The notes: generated from the sequence alone by a model not told the origin. Positions 7,325 through 16,353 are shown, counted from the stretch's first letter. The stretch: 34,257 nt of DNA from FEN-1073 sp050010135 (GCA_050010135.1 JBEKLP010000025.1:1-34257); one strand, 5' to 3'. Program-made: numbers and translations.

Positions 7325-7999
7325 ATGGCCGGACAAATCCAACCCGCTCTCTCCCTGCGTCCGGCCACGCCGGATGACGCCGATCGGGCCGCAGAATTGA
7401 TTTACGAAACCATGGGGACGCTCGGCGATTATCTCTTCGGGCAGTCCAACCGGGAGGACGTCCTCCGCGTTCTTACGATTCTTTTTGGGAAAAAAGGACA
7501 TCTACTTTCGTTTCAAATTGCGACACTGGCGGAAGCAGAGGGGGAAATTGTCGGCATAGCGCAGGCGCTTCCCGGGGCGGATTTGTGGAAAGCCGCTATC
7601 GGGTTGGTGCGGGCTTGCGCGGAAGGTCTTGGATATGGAGCCGCAATCCGCCTGGCTTGGAAGGGCTTACCCCTGGCACTGGAGCCGGACGCCGAAGCGG
7701 GAGAATTCTACGTCGAGACGTTGGCGGTGGCGCCTTCCCGTCGCAATCGTGGAATCGGGCGCGTGCTTTTGGAAGACGCCGGACGGCGGGGGAGAGACCT
7801 CGGTTTTCCAATCTGTTCACTTTCCGTGATGCTGCAGAACGACCACGCGCTTCGATTTTATCAACGGGAAGGGTACCGGATAGATCGGAAAGTGACCACC
7901 CGCTTGCGGGCCGCGGGCGTACAGTACAATGGATCTTACCGGATGGTCAAGCGGCTGGACGTTCTCCCGGCCGGTGAAAAAGGCGAGTCGCACGGATGA
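7325..7999 (+). CDS. GNAT family N-acetyltransferase
   Basis: 224-residue acetyl-CoA-dependent acetyltransferase of unknown substrate. The N-terminus LRPATPDDADRAAELIYETM is a typical GNAT opening. The acetyl-CoA binding motif A is VAPSRRNRGIGRVLLEDAG, followed by motif B with LSVMLQNDHALRFYQREGY. An extra helical segment, about residues 85-115, lies between the first strands and motif A. No ribosome binding site precedes the ATG, which may belong to a leaderless mRNA. The stop overlaps the surE start as ATGA, so the two are co-translated. A role in metabolite repair or protein acetylation is possible but cannot be read from sequence. Confidence 0.88.
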   Translation: MAGQIQPALSLRPATPDDADRAAELIYETMGTLGDYLFGQSNREDVLRVLTILFGKKGHLLSFQIATLAEAEGEIVGIAQALPGADLWKAAIGLVRACAEGLGYGAAIRLAWKGLPLALEPDAEAGEFYVETLAVAPSRRNRGIGRVLLEDAGRRGRDLGFPICSLSVMLQNDHALRFYQREGYRIDRKVTTRLRAAGVQYNGSYRMVKRLDVLPAGEKGESHG

Positions 8000-8769
8000 C
8001 GCACATTCTGGTCACCAACGACGATGGCATCAACGCTCCGGGATTGATCGCACTCGTTCAGGCGCTGCGGAGCCTTGGAAAAGTGACCGTATGCGTTCCG
8101 GACCGCAACTGGTCGGCCGGCGGCCACGTGAAAACCCTGCACAAGCCGCTGCGAGCCTGGGATTCCCGCCTCGCGGACGGAACGGCGGTCATCGTTTCCA
8201 ACGGCGCACCCTCCGATTGCGTGGCGCTCGCGATGCTCGGGTTGGTGCCGGAAGCTATCGATCTGGTCGTTTCCGGGATCAATGCCGGCGCCAACCTGGG
8301 CTACGACCTGACGTATTCGGGAACGGTCACGGCGGCGATGGAAGCTGTGATCAGCGGCGCGCCTGCAATCTCGATTTCGCTTTGCGTACCGGAGCCGGAG
8401 CAGGACTGCGATTATACGGCGGCGGCGCGGTTCGCTCTGCACGCGTCCCGGAATATGCTTACCAGGAAAATCCCGAAAGGGATATTGCTCAATATCAACG
8501 TTCCTTGCCTGCCCGAGGAAAAAATCCTTGGGGTCCGCATCACCCGGCAGGGATTGCGGGTGTATCGCGACGAACTGGTGGCCCGGAAAGATCCGCGCGG
8601 CAAGCCGTATTACTGGATCGGGGGCGGACCGCCGACGGGTATTCCCGAGGAAGACTCCGATTTCTGGGCGGTCTCCGAGGGATTCATCTCGGTAACGCCG
8701 GTGCAATTGGATCTGACGGCGTATTCCGCGATCGAAGGGCTGCAGGCGTGGGATTGGAGCGGGGGTTAA
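7996..8769 (+). CDS. surE: 5'-nucleotidase SurE
   Basis: 257-residue metal-dependent nucleoside monophosphate phosphatase (5'/3'-nucleotidase, sometimes exopolyphosphatase), a survival protein. The metal-binding acidic pair D9-D10 sits in ILVTNDDGINAPG, S40 in NWSAGGH is the next ligand, and the conserved SGINAGANLGYDLTYSGTV loop carries the asparagine ligand. C-terminal SVTPVQLDLT is the usual family ending. The length is normal. It overlaps the GNAT gene by four bases and lies 89 bases before proC. The pairing of GNAT and SurE in one transcript is not a standard arrangement. Confidence 0.95.
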   Translation: MTHILVTNDDGINAPGLIALVQALRSLGKVTVCVPDRNWSAGGHVKTLHKPLRAWDSRLADGTAVIVSNGAPSDCVALAMLGLVPEAIDLVVSGINAGANLGYDLTYSGTVTAAMEAVISGAPAISISLCVPEPEQDCDYTAAARFALHASRNMLTRKIPKGILLNINVPCLPEEKILGVRITRQGLRVYRDELVARKDPRGKPYYWIGGGPPTGIPEEDSDFWAVSEGFISVTPVQLDLTAYSAIEGLQAWDWSGG

Positions 8770-8858
8770 TCGCCGGGCGGCGCATTCAAAAAGCGGGATG
8801 GGCGGGAAGGGCCGGCCGTCGGCGAAAAGATTAATCCGGAAAGCATAAGGAGGAAATG

Positions 8859-9701
8859 ATGCTGGAAAAATCCAAAGCGGCATTCATCGGTTCCGGCGTG
8901 ATGGGCGAGGCGATGATCAAAGGATTATTGAGCGGGAAACTAATGGATCCGGCGCGCATCACGGCCGCCGACATCCGCCCGGAACGTGGCCAGGAACTCA
9001 AGCAGCGGTACGGCATCTCCTTCGCCGCCGACAACGCCGCGGCGGTCGACGGGGCGGACGTGGTGGTGCTCTCGGTCAAACCGCAGGTGCTGCCGGAAGT
9101 GATGCCGTCGCTCCAGGGTCGGATTCCCAAAGGGGCGCTTGTGCTTTCGATCATCGCCGGCGCCAAACTGAGCGGGATCGTCGAAGGGCTCGCCCACGCG
9201 ACCGTCGTGCGCGCCATGCCGAACACGCCCGCCCAGATCGGCGAGGGAATGACCGTCTGGACCTCTTCTCCCTCCGTGACCGAAATCCAGAAGGGCCAAG
9301 CCAAGCAGATCCTGGGCGCGCTCGGGGTGGAAGTGTACGTCGAGGATGAAGACCTGCTCGACGTTGCCACGGCGCTTTCCGGAAGCGGTCCGGCCTACGT
9401 GTTCCTGTTCATGGAAGCGCTGGTGGATGCAGGCGTGCATCTGGGATTCTCGCGCCAACTCTCGGAACAGCTGGTGCTGCAAACGGTGAAGGGCTCGGTG
9501 GATTATGCGATGCATACCTCGCAGCATCTGGCTCGCCTGCGCAATCAGGTGACCTCTCCGGGTGGAACCACCGCCGAAGCGATGTATTATCTGGAGAAAG
9601 CGGGGTTTCGGACCGCCGTCTCGCGCGCCGTGTGGGCGGCCTTTCAGCGATCGGTGGAACTGGGCAAAGGAAAAAAGCGCAGCGACCTGGAGAAGGATTA
9701 A
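8859..9701 (+). CDS. proC: Pyrroline-5-carboxylate reductase
   Basis: Catalyses the last step of proline synthesis, reducing 1-pyrroline-5-carboxylate with NAD(P)H in the cytoplasm. The 280-residue protein has the Rossmann motif FIGSGVMGEAM near residues 9-19, SVKPQVLPEV, the family loop VRAMPNTPAQIGEGMT, and the signature ALSGSGPAYVFLFMEAL followed by VTSPGGTTAEAMYYLE. Two adjacent ATG codons occur at 8856 and 8859. AGGAGG at 8848-8853 is five bases from the second but only two from the first, so 8859 is preferred. It is followed after 34 bases by the AAC(3)-like gene. Confidence 0.95.
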   Translation: MLEKSKAAFIGSGVMGEAMIKGLLSGKLMDPARITAADIRPERGQELKQRYGISFAADNAAAVDGADVVVLSVKPQVLPEVMPSLQGRIPKGALVLSIIAGAKLSGIVEGLAHATVVRAMPNTPAQIGEGMTVWTSSPSVTEIQKGQAKQILGALGVEVYVEDEDLLDVATALSGSGPAYVFLFMEALVDAGVHLGFSRQLSEQLVLQTVKGSVDYAMHTSQHLARLRNQVTSPGGTTAEAMYYLEKAGFRTAVSRAVWAAFQRSVELGKGKKRSDLEKD

Positions 9702-9735
9702 CGGAACCGCTCGCGCCGGTATAAAAAAAGCCTGC

Positions 9736-10557
9736 ATGCCTTCCAAGAATCGAACCGGAGCTTTCGGATATCGGAACGTCCTGCTGGCCTTGCGGCGGAT
9801 CGGCGTCGACGGGGAGGCGCGGGTTCTGGCGATCGGACCTGCGGCCGAACCGGAGATCCTTCGCGGAGGGGTGTCCGCGCTTACCGCGGCCCTAGCGGAT
9901 TCCTGCACCACGGTGATCACGCCCACCTTCACGTACCAAACGATGGTGTATCCCTCGGAGGGGCCGGCGGACAACGCGGTGGATTACCCCGCCGCCAGCG
10001 GCGCCAGCGTCGATGCGGAATTTTTCCGCGGGTCGCTCCCCGCGTCGCCGCTGATGGGACCGCTGGCGGAATCGATCCGGCGCTCGGGCGGAGCGGCGCG
10101 ATCGAGCCATCCGATTCTCTCCTTTGCCGGTTGGAACGCCGGGGAGATTCTGGAAACGCAGACTCTCGCCGAGCCGTTTGCACCGATCGATGAACTAGCC
10201 AGGGCCGGCGGCGACGTGATCCTGCTGGGTGCCGAGCCTTCAGCCAACGTGGCGTTGCATCTGGCGGAACAGCGCGCCGGGCGGAAACGATTTGTCCGCT
10301 GGGCGCTCACTCCCAAGGGGGTTGTGGAGTGCCCGGCGTTCCCCGGCTGCGCGAGGGGATTCGGCGCGATCGAACCGATGCTGGCGGGTGTGGAACGCTC
10401 GGAAAAAATCGGCTCGTTCATCCTTCAGCGGATTCCGCTGCGGGATTTATTAAACACCGCCGTCGCCTGGATCCGCCAGGATTCGCAGGCACTCCTTTGC
10501 GACAACCCCGAGTGTCCTTTTTGCAGCGCGGTGCGCAAATACCCGCCGCAAAGTTGA
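9736..10557 (+). CDS. AAC(3)-family N-acetyltransferase (YokD-like)
   Basis: 273-residue member of the Antibiotic_NAT family, which transfers acetyl from acetyl-CoA to an amino group; some members acetylate aminoglycosides at the 3-amino position. Visible motifs are TVITPTFTYQ, a conserved RSSHPILSFAGWN with H125, and DVILLGAEPSANVALHLAE. The C-terminus has a cysteine cluster (CDNPECPFC) that may bind a metal. The ATG at 9736 is the likely start; a TATAAA at 9720-9725 just upstream could serve as a -10. Chromosomal homologues are common and often have unknown natural substrates, so resistance should not be assumed. Confidence 0.82.
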   Translation: MPSKNRTGAFGYRNVLLALRRIGVDGEARVLAIGPAAEPEILRGGVSALTAALADSCTTVITPTFTYQTMVYPSEGPADNAVDYPAASGASVDAEFFRGSLPASPLMGPLAESIRRSGGAARSSHPILSFAGWNAGEILETQTLAEPFAPIDELARAGGDVILLGAEPSANVALHLAEQRAGRKRFVRWALTPKGVVECPAFPGCARGFGAIEPMLAGVERSEKIGSFILQRIPLRDLLNTAVAWIRQDSQALLCDNPECPFCSAVRKYPPQS

Positions 10558-10784
10558 TCTCCTTTTCTAAAAAAAACCTCCTGCATGCGACTATGGCGGA
10601 TGATTGGCCCTGCGGCATTCCGCTCAAGACCGCAGAGCAACCGTTGACATATCTCCTTTTTCCACCGGAAAACCTCTACGGTTTATACGGATAAAGGACC
10701 AAAGGTAAAAATATTTTCAATGCCCCTGGTGCAGGAACGATCTCGGTAAAGCGTTGGGACCGCCTATTGCTTCCAGGCGGAAGG

Positions 10785-10790
10785 TATAAT
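10785..10790 (+). promoter_or_regulatory. Probable -10 box for the C39-MurJ run
   Basis: A perfect TATAAT lies 36 bases before the ATG at 10826, at a spacing that would give a short 5' leader. No convincing -35 hexamer is 16-18 bases upstream. The 268-base gap from 10558 also holds an isolated TTGACA at 10644 with no matching -10. Confidence 0.4.
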
Positions 10791-10825
10791 CCCGGGAGTT
10801 CTGCGGATTTCAACGGTTGCTTTTC

Positions 10826-12085
10826 ATGAGAAAAAAAGTCGCCATCGTCCTCCTGATCGCGGTTTGCCTGATCGAAGCCGGGTTACTCCTCTATCAGGTT
10901 CCCGCCGTACACGATCGGGTTTATTGGAGACTGGACGAATTCCAGGCGGAGGTCCGGGGATATCTTTACCCGCATCCGCTGAGCATCTCCACGCCGGATC
11001 AGGCCCGGCTGGCAATGATGCGGGCCAGCCTGACCGCGGCCGGCGCCGGCAGCGCGGTGCTTTCTCCCACCGCGGGTACAACCGAGGCGGATCTTCCCAC
11101 CGTAACGCCGACCGCCACGCGGTATCGCCCGCCGACTCCCGCTTCCGTGACGCTGCCCTTCGACCAACACGAGTACCAGGGATATAACAATTGCGGACCG
11201 GCCACCCTTTCCATGGCGCTGCATTTTTGGGGATGGGACGGCAATCAGTTAACGGCTGCCGCCTACCTGAAGCCCAACCATGACGATAAAAACGTCATGC
11301 CGTATGAAATGGAACGCTTCGTGCAGGATCAGACGGAGTATGGAATCCTCGTCCGCACCGGGGGAACGCTCGACGATCTGCGCAACCTGATCGCGGCCGG
11401 GTTTCCGGTGATCATCGAAAAGGGATTAATTGTAATCGAAGGAAATAAGGGCTGGATGGGGCACTACGATTTTGTGACCGGATACTTCGACGACAAGGGC
11501 ACCTTTCTCACCCAGGATTCCTACCTCGGGCCAAACCATTCGGTCGAATACGATTCGCTGATGTACGATTGGCGCGCGTTTAATTTCATCTACCTGGTGG
11601 TCTATCCAAAGGATCGGGAGAAAGAAGTGACCGACGTACTCGGGCCGAATGCGGATCTGGAGACCAATCAGACGAACACATTGAACCTGGCTCTGAACGA
11701 AGCCCAATCCCTGCAGGGGCAATCTCTGGCGTTTGCGTATTTCAATCTCGGCTCCACTCACGTCAGCCGGAAGGAATATATCGATGCCGCCTACGCTTTC
11801 GATATGGCGCGGTTCCTGGGTTTGCCCTGGCGGTTTTTATGGTACCAGACCGGTCCCTACTTTGCGTATTACTATGCCGGGAGATATCAGGACGTGATCG
11901 ATCTCGCCAATTCGACCCTGTATGCGCAGGAAAACCTGGAAGAATCCTGGTACTGGCGCGGTCTGGCGCGCATGCAGCTCGGCGACCGTCCGGGAGCCAT
12001 CGACGACTGGCGCGAAGCGCTGGTCAAACATCCGGGATTCGCTCCGGCGCTCGATCAACTCTCGCAGATTGGGGAAACATCTTGA
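10826..12085 (+). CDS. Membrane-anchored C39-like cysteine peptidase with TPR repeats
   Basis: 419-residue exported protein. Residues 5-24 form a single hydrophobic signal anchor after MRKK. A Pro/Thr linker spans about 80-110. A papain-like Peptidase_C39_2 domain follows, with the catalytic cysteine C123 in YNNCGPATLSMAL, the histidine H213 in GHYDFVTGY and an aspartate candidate D231 in TQDSY. The last 150 residues contain TPR-like helices (LAFAYFNLGSTHVSRKEY, SWYWRGLARMQLGDRPGA). It probably acts outside the cytoplasmic membrane on a peptide or peptidoglycan-associated substrate. It is not the C39 domain of a bacteriocin ABC exporter. The ATG at 10826 is chosen over a TTG at 10817. Its stop overlaps the TTG start of murJ. 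Confidence 0.85.
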   Translation: MRKKVAIVLLIAVCLIEAGLLLYQVPAVHDRVYWRLDEFQAEVRGYLYPHPLSISTPDQARLAMMRASLTAAGAGSAVLSPTAGTTEADLPTVTPTATRYRPPTPASVTLPFDQHEYQGYNNCGPATLSMALHFWGWDGNQLTAAAYLKPNHDDKNVMPYEMERFVQDQTEYGILVRTGGTLDDLRNLIAAGFPVIIEKGLIVIEGNKGWMGHYDFVTGYFDDKGTFLTQDSYLGPNHSVEYDSLMYDWRAFNFIYLVVYPKDREKEVTDVLGPNADLETNQTNTLNLALNEAQSLQGQSLAFAYFNLGSTHVSRKEYIDAAYAFDMARFLGLPWRFLWYQTGPYFAYYYAGRYQDVIDLANSTLYAQENLEESWYWRGLARMQLGDRPGAIDDWREALVKHPGFAPALDQLSQIGETS

Positions 12086-13386
12086 ACCGGCGGATCGCGC
12101 GCTCGTTTCTGTTGCTAGGCTTTCTGTTTGCGGGGGATAAACTGCTGGCGATGGTGCGGCAGATCCTGATCGGACAATCCTTCGGCGTCGGTTCGCAACT
12201 GGATGCCTTCAACGCCGCCAACAACCTTCCGGATATGATCTTCGCCCTGATCTCCGGGGGGGCGATGGCCGTGGCGGTCATTCCGGTCCTTACCGAAACG
12301 CTCGACCGCGAGGGCAGGGAAGCGGCATGGGCATTATTCTCACGCCTGGCGAACTGGGCCTTCCTCATCACCGCCGCGCTCGCCTGCGTTCTGGCCCTGT
12401 TTGCGCAGCCGTTCATCGCGCATGTAGTCGTTCCGAATTTCGACCCCGCTCACCAGGCGCTCACCGCGAGCCTGATGCGTTTGGATCTTCTGGCGCTGCT
12501 GATTTTTTCCGTCAGCGGGCTGGTAATGGGCAGCCTGCAGGCATTGAAGCATTTCCTGTTGCCGGGCCTGGCTCCGATTTTATACAACTGCGGGTTGATC
12601 TTCGGTGTGATTGTGCTGGTGCCGCGGTATGGAATCTATGGATTGGCGTACGGCACGATTCTCGGCGCGGGACTGCATCTGGCCATCCAGGTTCCGGCCC
12701 TGATCACCCACGGGTTCCATTGGACGCCCTCGCTCGATTGGCGCTCGCCGGGTGTGATCAAGGCGGCCACCCTGATGGGGCCGCGGATTCTGACGGTGGC
12801 CGCCATCCAAACCATTTTCGTTGCCACCGATAACTTCGCCTCCGGGCTGGGCACGGGAGCCATCACCGCGCTGGCATACGGCTGGCTCATCATGCAGGTC
12901 CCGGAAACGGTCATCGGTTCCGCGCTCGGAACTGTGCTGTTGCCGACGCTTTCGGAACTCGCCGACCGCGGGGCAATGGACGAGCTCCGGCGCATGATCC
13001 GTCGCGCCGTTGTGGTTACGCTCGCGCTGACACTTCCAGTTATGGTGGTGGGGATTCCGCTCATGGGAACGGCCGTGCGGCTTGTGTTCGAAGGCCGTGC
13101 GTTCACGGCGGAGGGCGCGGGAATGGTGGCCGCGACCGCCAGCATCTTCCTGATCGGGTTGCCGGCCCACGCACTGATCGAAACGGCCGCGCGCGCTTTC
13201 TACGCCCGGCAGGACGCGCGCACCCCGCTGTGGACGGCGATCTGGACCGCCGGGTTCTTCCTCATTTTGTGTTTCGCCCTGACCCCGACGCTTGGATACC
13301 GCGGCGTGGCTTTTGCCAACATCCTTGCTTATTCCTCCGAAGCCGTGCTGCTGTTCATCCTATTGCGCCGGAAGGCCCTGGTTTAA
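12082..13386 (+). CDS. murJ: MurJ/MviN-family lipid II flippase, short form
   Basis: 434-residue polytopic membrane protein of the MOP superfamily that flips lipid II for peptidoglycan synthesis. N-terminal family features are RQILIGQSFGVGSQLDAFNAA and NNLPDMIFALISGGAMAVAVIPV. Later come DNFASGLGTGAITALAYG and GLPAHALIETAARAFYA. It ends after about 12 helices, whereas classical MurJ has 14 and about 510 residues, so the last two helices appear absent. The start is a TTG at 12082 overlapping the previous TGA, with GGGGA eight bases before it. The radical SAM gene begins on the base after its stop. Because the family also includes other lipid-linked flippases, the exact cargo is not certain. 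Confidence 0.82.
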   Translation: MNRRIARSFLLLGFLFAGDKLLAMVRQILIGQSFGVGSQLDAFNAANNLPDMIFALISGGAMAVAVIPVLTETLDREGREAAWALFSRLANWAFLITAALACVLALFAQPFIAHVVVPNFDPAHQALTASLMRLDLLALLIFSVSGLVMGSLQALKHFLLPGLAPILYNCGLIFGVIVLVPRYGIYGLAYGTILGAGLHLAIQVPALITHGFHWTPSLDWRSPGVIKAATLMGPRILTVAAIQTIFVATDNFASGLGTGAITALAYGWLIMQVPETVIGSALGTVLLPTLSELADRGAMDELRRMIRRAVVVTLALTLPVMVVGIPLMGTAVRLVFEGRAFTAEGAGMVAATASIFLIGLPAHALIETAARAFYARQDARTPLWTAIWTAGFFLILCFALTPTLGYRGVAFANILAYSSEAVLLFILLRRKALV

Positions 13387-14427
13387 ATGGAATTTCCCCA
13401 AAGCATTTCCCTCACAATCACCAACGCTTGCAACCTGCAATGTCGGATGTGCGGCCAGTGGAGCCGGGAGGGCTATATGCATTCCCGCCGCAATCTTCTC
13501 CGGGAGGAATTGGGGCTCGCGGATTGGAAACGCCTGGTGGATGAGTCGGCGGCGCACGAGATCCGCAGCCTTCTACTGCGCGGCGGGGAAGTTTTTCTGT
13601 ATCCGGAAATCATCCCTTTGCTGGAATACATCCACGGCAAAGGAATTTTTATTTCCATCGATACCAACGGCACCCAACTTGAGCGATTCGCCGGAGATAT
13701 CGCCCGCATCGGAAACATCCACCTCACCGTTTCCGTCGACGGGCCCGATGCAATCCACGACTCGGTCCGCGGGATGCCGGGATGCTTTGAGCGGATCAGC
13801 CGCGGATTGACCCGGCTCAAGGAAGAGGAACAGCGGATTGGCGTTACCATATCCAAATCCATCACCTTCACCATCAGCCTATACTCCTACCGGGGCTTGG
13901 GAAAAATCCCGGAGACGGCTCGAAACCTGGGGATTTCTTCGGTGTGCATCGTCCCGTATTATTACCTCCCGCAGGCGGTGGGACTGAAATACGAACGCGA
14001 ATTGCGCGAGTATTTCTTTTGTGAGGCATTTTCCTGGAAGGGTTTTCACCACGAGACAAGCGGCGTCGATGCGGACGAGTTTGCCGAACAACTCCGAGCC
14101 TATCGCGCCGATCTTGGGGAAATCACCGATTATCCGTACATGCCCATGACGGAGGAAGAGTATCGGACCTGGTTCTGTGATGCGGTATCTCCGGTCGGAC
14201 CTTTGGCCTGCGCGAACGTCGAAAAATTAATCGACATACAGCCCTCGGGCGAGGCGAACTTCTGCGTGGACTTTCCCGATTATTCGATCGGCAACGTCCG
14301 CGAGTCGACAATCGCGGAACTATGGAACAGTCCGCGCGCCGAGAAATTCCGGGATTACCGGCGGAAGCAGCCGCTAGCAGTTTGTTACCGGTGTGGGGCG
14401 AAGTATATCGCGGAGATCAGAGGGTAG
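13387..14427 (+). CDS. Radical SAM protein with SPASM-like C-terminus
   Basis: 346-residue radical SAM enzyme. The [4Fe-4S] cysteines are C15, C19 and C22 in CNLQCRMC near the N-terminus. RGGEVFLYPEI is a variant of the GGEP motif, and ISIDTNGTQ and VSVDGPDAIHD are typical barrel strands. The C-terminal 80 residues contain CANVEKLIDIQPSGEANFC, then GNVRESTIAELWNS and CYRCGAKY, the pattern of a SPASM or twitch auxiliary-cluster domain. Such proteins modify peptides or activate sulfatases, but the substrate here is unknown and no precursor peptide was found. It starts directly on the base after the murJ stop, so it is co-transcribed and probably co-translated. Confidence 0.88.
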   Translation: MEFPQSISLTITNACNLQCRMCGQWSREGYMHSRRNLLREELGLADWKRLVDESAAHEIRSLLLRGGEVFLYPEIIPLLEYIHGKGIFISIDTNGTQLERFAGDIARIGNIHLTVSVDGPDAIHDSVRGMPGCFERISRGLTRLKEEEQRIGVTISKSITFTISLYSYRGLGKIPETARNLGISSVCIVPYYYLPQAVGLKYERELREYFFCEAFSWKGFHHETSGVDADEFAEQLRAYRADLGEITDYPYMPMTEEEYRTWFCDAVSPVGPLACANVEKLIDIQPSGEANFCVDFPDYSIGNVRESTIAELWNSPRAEKFRDYRRKQPLAVCYRCGAKYIAEIRG

Positions 14428-14448
14428 CCCGCGTTTTGAGGTTGAACG

Positions 14449-15843
14449 ATGACCGTTCCCCCGAATGATCCCCGGAAAAAGACAGGTCCCATCGTCCGCA
14501 GGCGGGCGATGGGACGGAACATTCTTATCCTGGGCGCCGGAGTCGGCGGCTTGGCAGCGGCGCTGAAGCTTCGCGAGCTGGGGCATGAGGTTACGATCCT
14601 CGAAGCGCGCGCTCGGCCCGGCGGCCGCATCCACACTTTGCGCGAACCGTTTTCCGGCGGGCAATACGCGGAGGCCGGCGCCGGGCGGATACCGGCTTCC
14701 CACAAACTGACCCTCCAGTACGCACAGAAATTTCAACTTGAGCTTGATCCCTTTTGGCCGCAGTCCGGCGCGGAGGTCTACTACTGGCGCGGTACGCGCC
14801 AAGTCGTTCCGCACGGCACCGAACCGGGCCTGAACCGGCTGCGGGTGGAGTTCACGCCGCGCGAGCGCGAGGTTGGATTCGGCGGACTCGCAAAATTGTA
14901 TTTCGAACGCGTGTGTGCGGAGCTTCGTGATCTGCCGGAAGACGGCTGGCCTTACCCGGAATTCGACCGCTATAAAGACGTCACCTTCGGCGAGTTCCTG
15001 CACCGCCAGGGAGCGTCGGACGATGCGATCCTGTATCTAGCGCAGGGGCTCGAAGATGATTCGCTGCTGGACTTCGCGCACGATGAGCTCAGCCGCGCGG
15101 AGCCCTCGATGTGGAAGATCCGCGGCGGCAACGATCTCCTCCCGCGCGCGATGGCGCGCGCGCTGGGGGATCGCATCCACTACGGCGCGGAGGTTCGCCG
15201 CATCGAGCAGGACGCCGGCGGCGTGCGGGTCACCTTTGTCGAGGGTGGATCCGCGCAGGTCGCATCCGCGGAGCGCGTAATCTGCACGATTCCCTTCCCG
15301 GTGCTGCGCGCGATCGAAGTTTCCCCGGCGTGGAGCGGACCGAAAACTGCCGCGATCCGGAATCTCTACCTTTCGCCGGTGGCGCGCGTCTTCGTCCAGA
15401 CCCGGACGCGCCCGTGGGAAAGGGAGGGACTAAACGGATTCGCGACCGTCGACCAGCCGTTGGAGGTGTGGTCCCCCACGCACGACCAGCCTGGCCAGCG
15501 CGGGATTCTGATGTCGTATATCTACGAGAGGATGGCGCGCGAATATTCCGAGCAGGCGCCACAAGCTCAGATCGAACGCACGATCAACCTTTTTGAGAAA
15601 GTGCACCCCGGCGTGCGGTCGGATTTCGAAACGGCCGCGACGTGGTCGTGGTCGAACGAGCCGTACTCGCGGGGCGCTTTCCTGACCACCCGGCCCGGCG
15701 AGTTTGCGTGGCTCGCGCACGTCGCCGCGCCCGAAGGCCGCGTGTATTTCGCCGGCGAGCACACCTCGCCCTGGCCGGATTGGATCCAGGGAGCGCTGCT
15801 CTCCGGGCTGCGCGCTGCGCGCGAGGTTGACCAGGCCGGGTAG
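14449..15843 (+). CDS. FAD-dependent amine oxidase-like oxidoreductase
   Basis: 464-residue flavoprotein of the monoamine oxidase / protoporphyrinogen oxidase superfamily. The dinucleotide motif GAGVGG lies at residues 29-34 and continues into LEARARPGGRIHTL. The C-terminal FAD motif is YFAGEHTSPWPDWIQGALLSG. The middle has the family's substrate domain (EVSPAW, YLSPVARVFVQTR). A GAGG sequence about nine bases upstream supports the ATG at 14449; a second in-frame ATG at 14509 would remove a charged 20-residue leader. It lies 21 bases after the radical SAM gene, the likely end of the operon. Substrate unknown: amino acid, polyamine or isoprenoid oxidation are all possible. Confidence 0.88.
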   Translation: MTVPPNDPRKKTGPIVRRRAMGRNILILGAGVGGLAAALKLRELGHEVTILEARARPGGRIHTLREPFSGGQYAEAGAGRIPASHKLTLQYAQKFQLELDPFWPQSGAEVYYWRGTRQVVPHGTEPGLNRLRVEFTPREREVGFGGLAKLYFERVCAELRDLPEDGWPYPEFDRYKDVTFGEFLHRQGASDDAILYLAQGLEDDSLLDFAHDELSRAEPSMWKIRGGNDLLPRAMARALGDRIHYGAEVRRIEQDAGGVRVTFVEGGSAQVASAERVICTIPFPVLRAIEVSPAWSGPKTAAIRNLYLSPVARVFVQTRTRPWEREGLNGFATVDQPLEVWSPTHDQPGQRGILMSYIYERMAREYSEQAPQAQIERTINLFEKVHPGVRSDFETAATWSWSNEPYSRGAFLTTRPGEFAWLAHVAAPEGRVYFAGEHTSPWPDWIQGALLSGLRAAREVDQAG

Positions 15844-16047
15844 ACGGAAACCGGACCGGTCCGATTGGTCAAACGGTCACCGAGTTACCACGATATAGAT
15901 TCCGATTGTTTGAACTGCAGGGATTTGCGACCGGAGGTTTTAGCTAGGTTCATCAAAGTTATTCAAGAACTGATGATTGAAAAGCCATTAACATAGAAGT
16001 CATTAAACCCAAACCCACAATTCTGTATCATTTGCCAATTTGGACTA

Positions 16048-16353
16048 TTAACTTATTGCATTCGTGTCGGCAGCTGTTGGCGCCGTTGTCGGCACATCCG
16101 TCGGTGGTTCTACGGTCGGCTGCACCGTCGGAGAGAGTTCCGGCGTTGCGGTGGGATTCGATCCAGACAACGGCACCTCGGTGGCATTGACCAGAACGTA
16201 TTTCTGCGTGCGCGTGGGGGTTTCAGTCGGGGTTGCGGACGGGAGCGTAGTGGGCGTGATCCATGCCGCGTCCATTCCACCAAGACCAACCCACAGGTCA
16301 TACCGGGCATCGCCAAGCGGACCGATCCCGCCGGCACTTACCCAAGCATATTG
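16048..16353 (-). pseudogene. Frameshifted 3' part of the PP2C-FecR gene
   Basis: This stretch continues the FecR-like domain of the upstream phosphatase in a different frame. It reads QYAWVSAGGIGPLG, the expected continuation after LIEGG, then a Pro/Thr-rich tail ending in TNAIS. Removing one base from the CCC at 16355-16357 joins the two frames without loss and gives a protein of about 594 residues. It has no plausible start of its own. Either a sequencing or assembly error in a short homopolymer, a real recent mutation, or a site of ribosomal slippage would explain it. Confidence 0.75.

Noticed and set aside
7936..8883. 315-codon minus-strand frame antisense to surE
   Set aside because: SurE on the plus strand has clear motifs and coupling to its neighbour. 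The antisense frame has no family features.
9736..10557. Aminoglycoside resistance gene
   Set aside because: The family match is good, but chromosomal AAC(3)-like proteins often have other substrates and nothing here indicates mobility or resistance.
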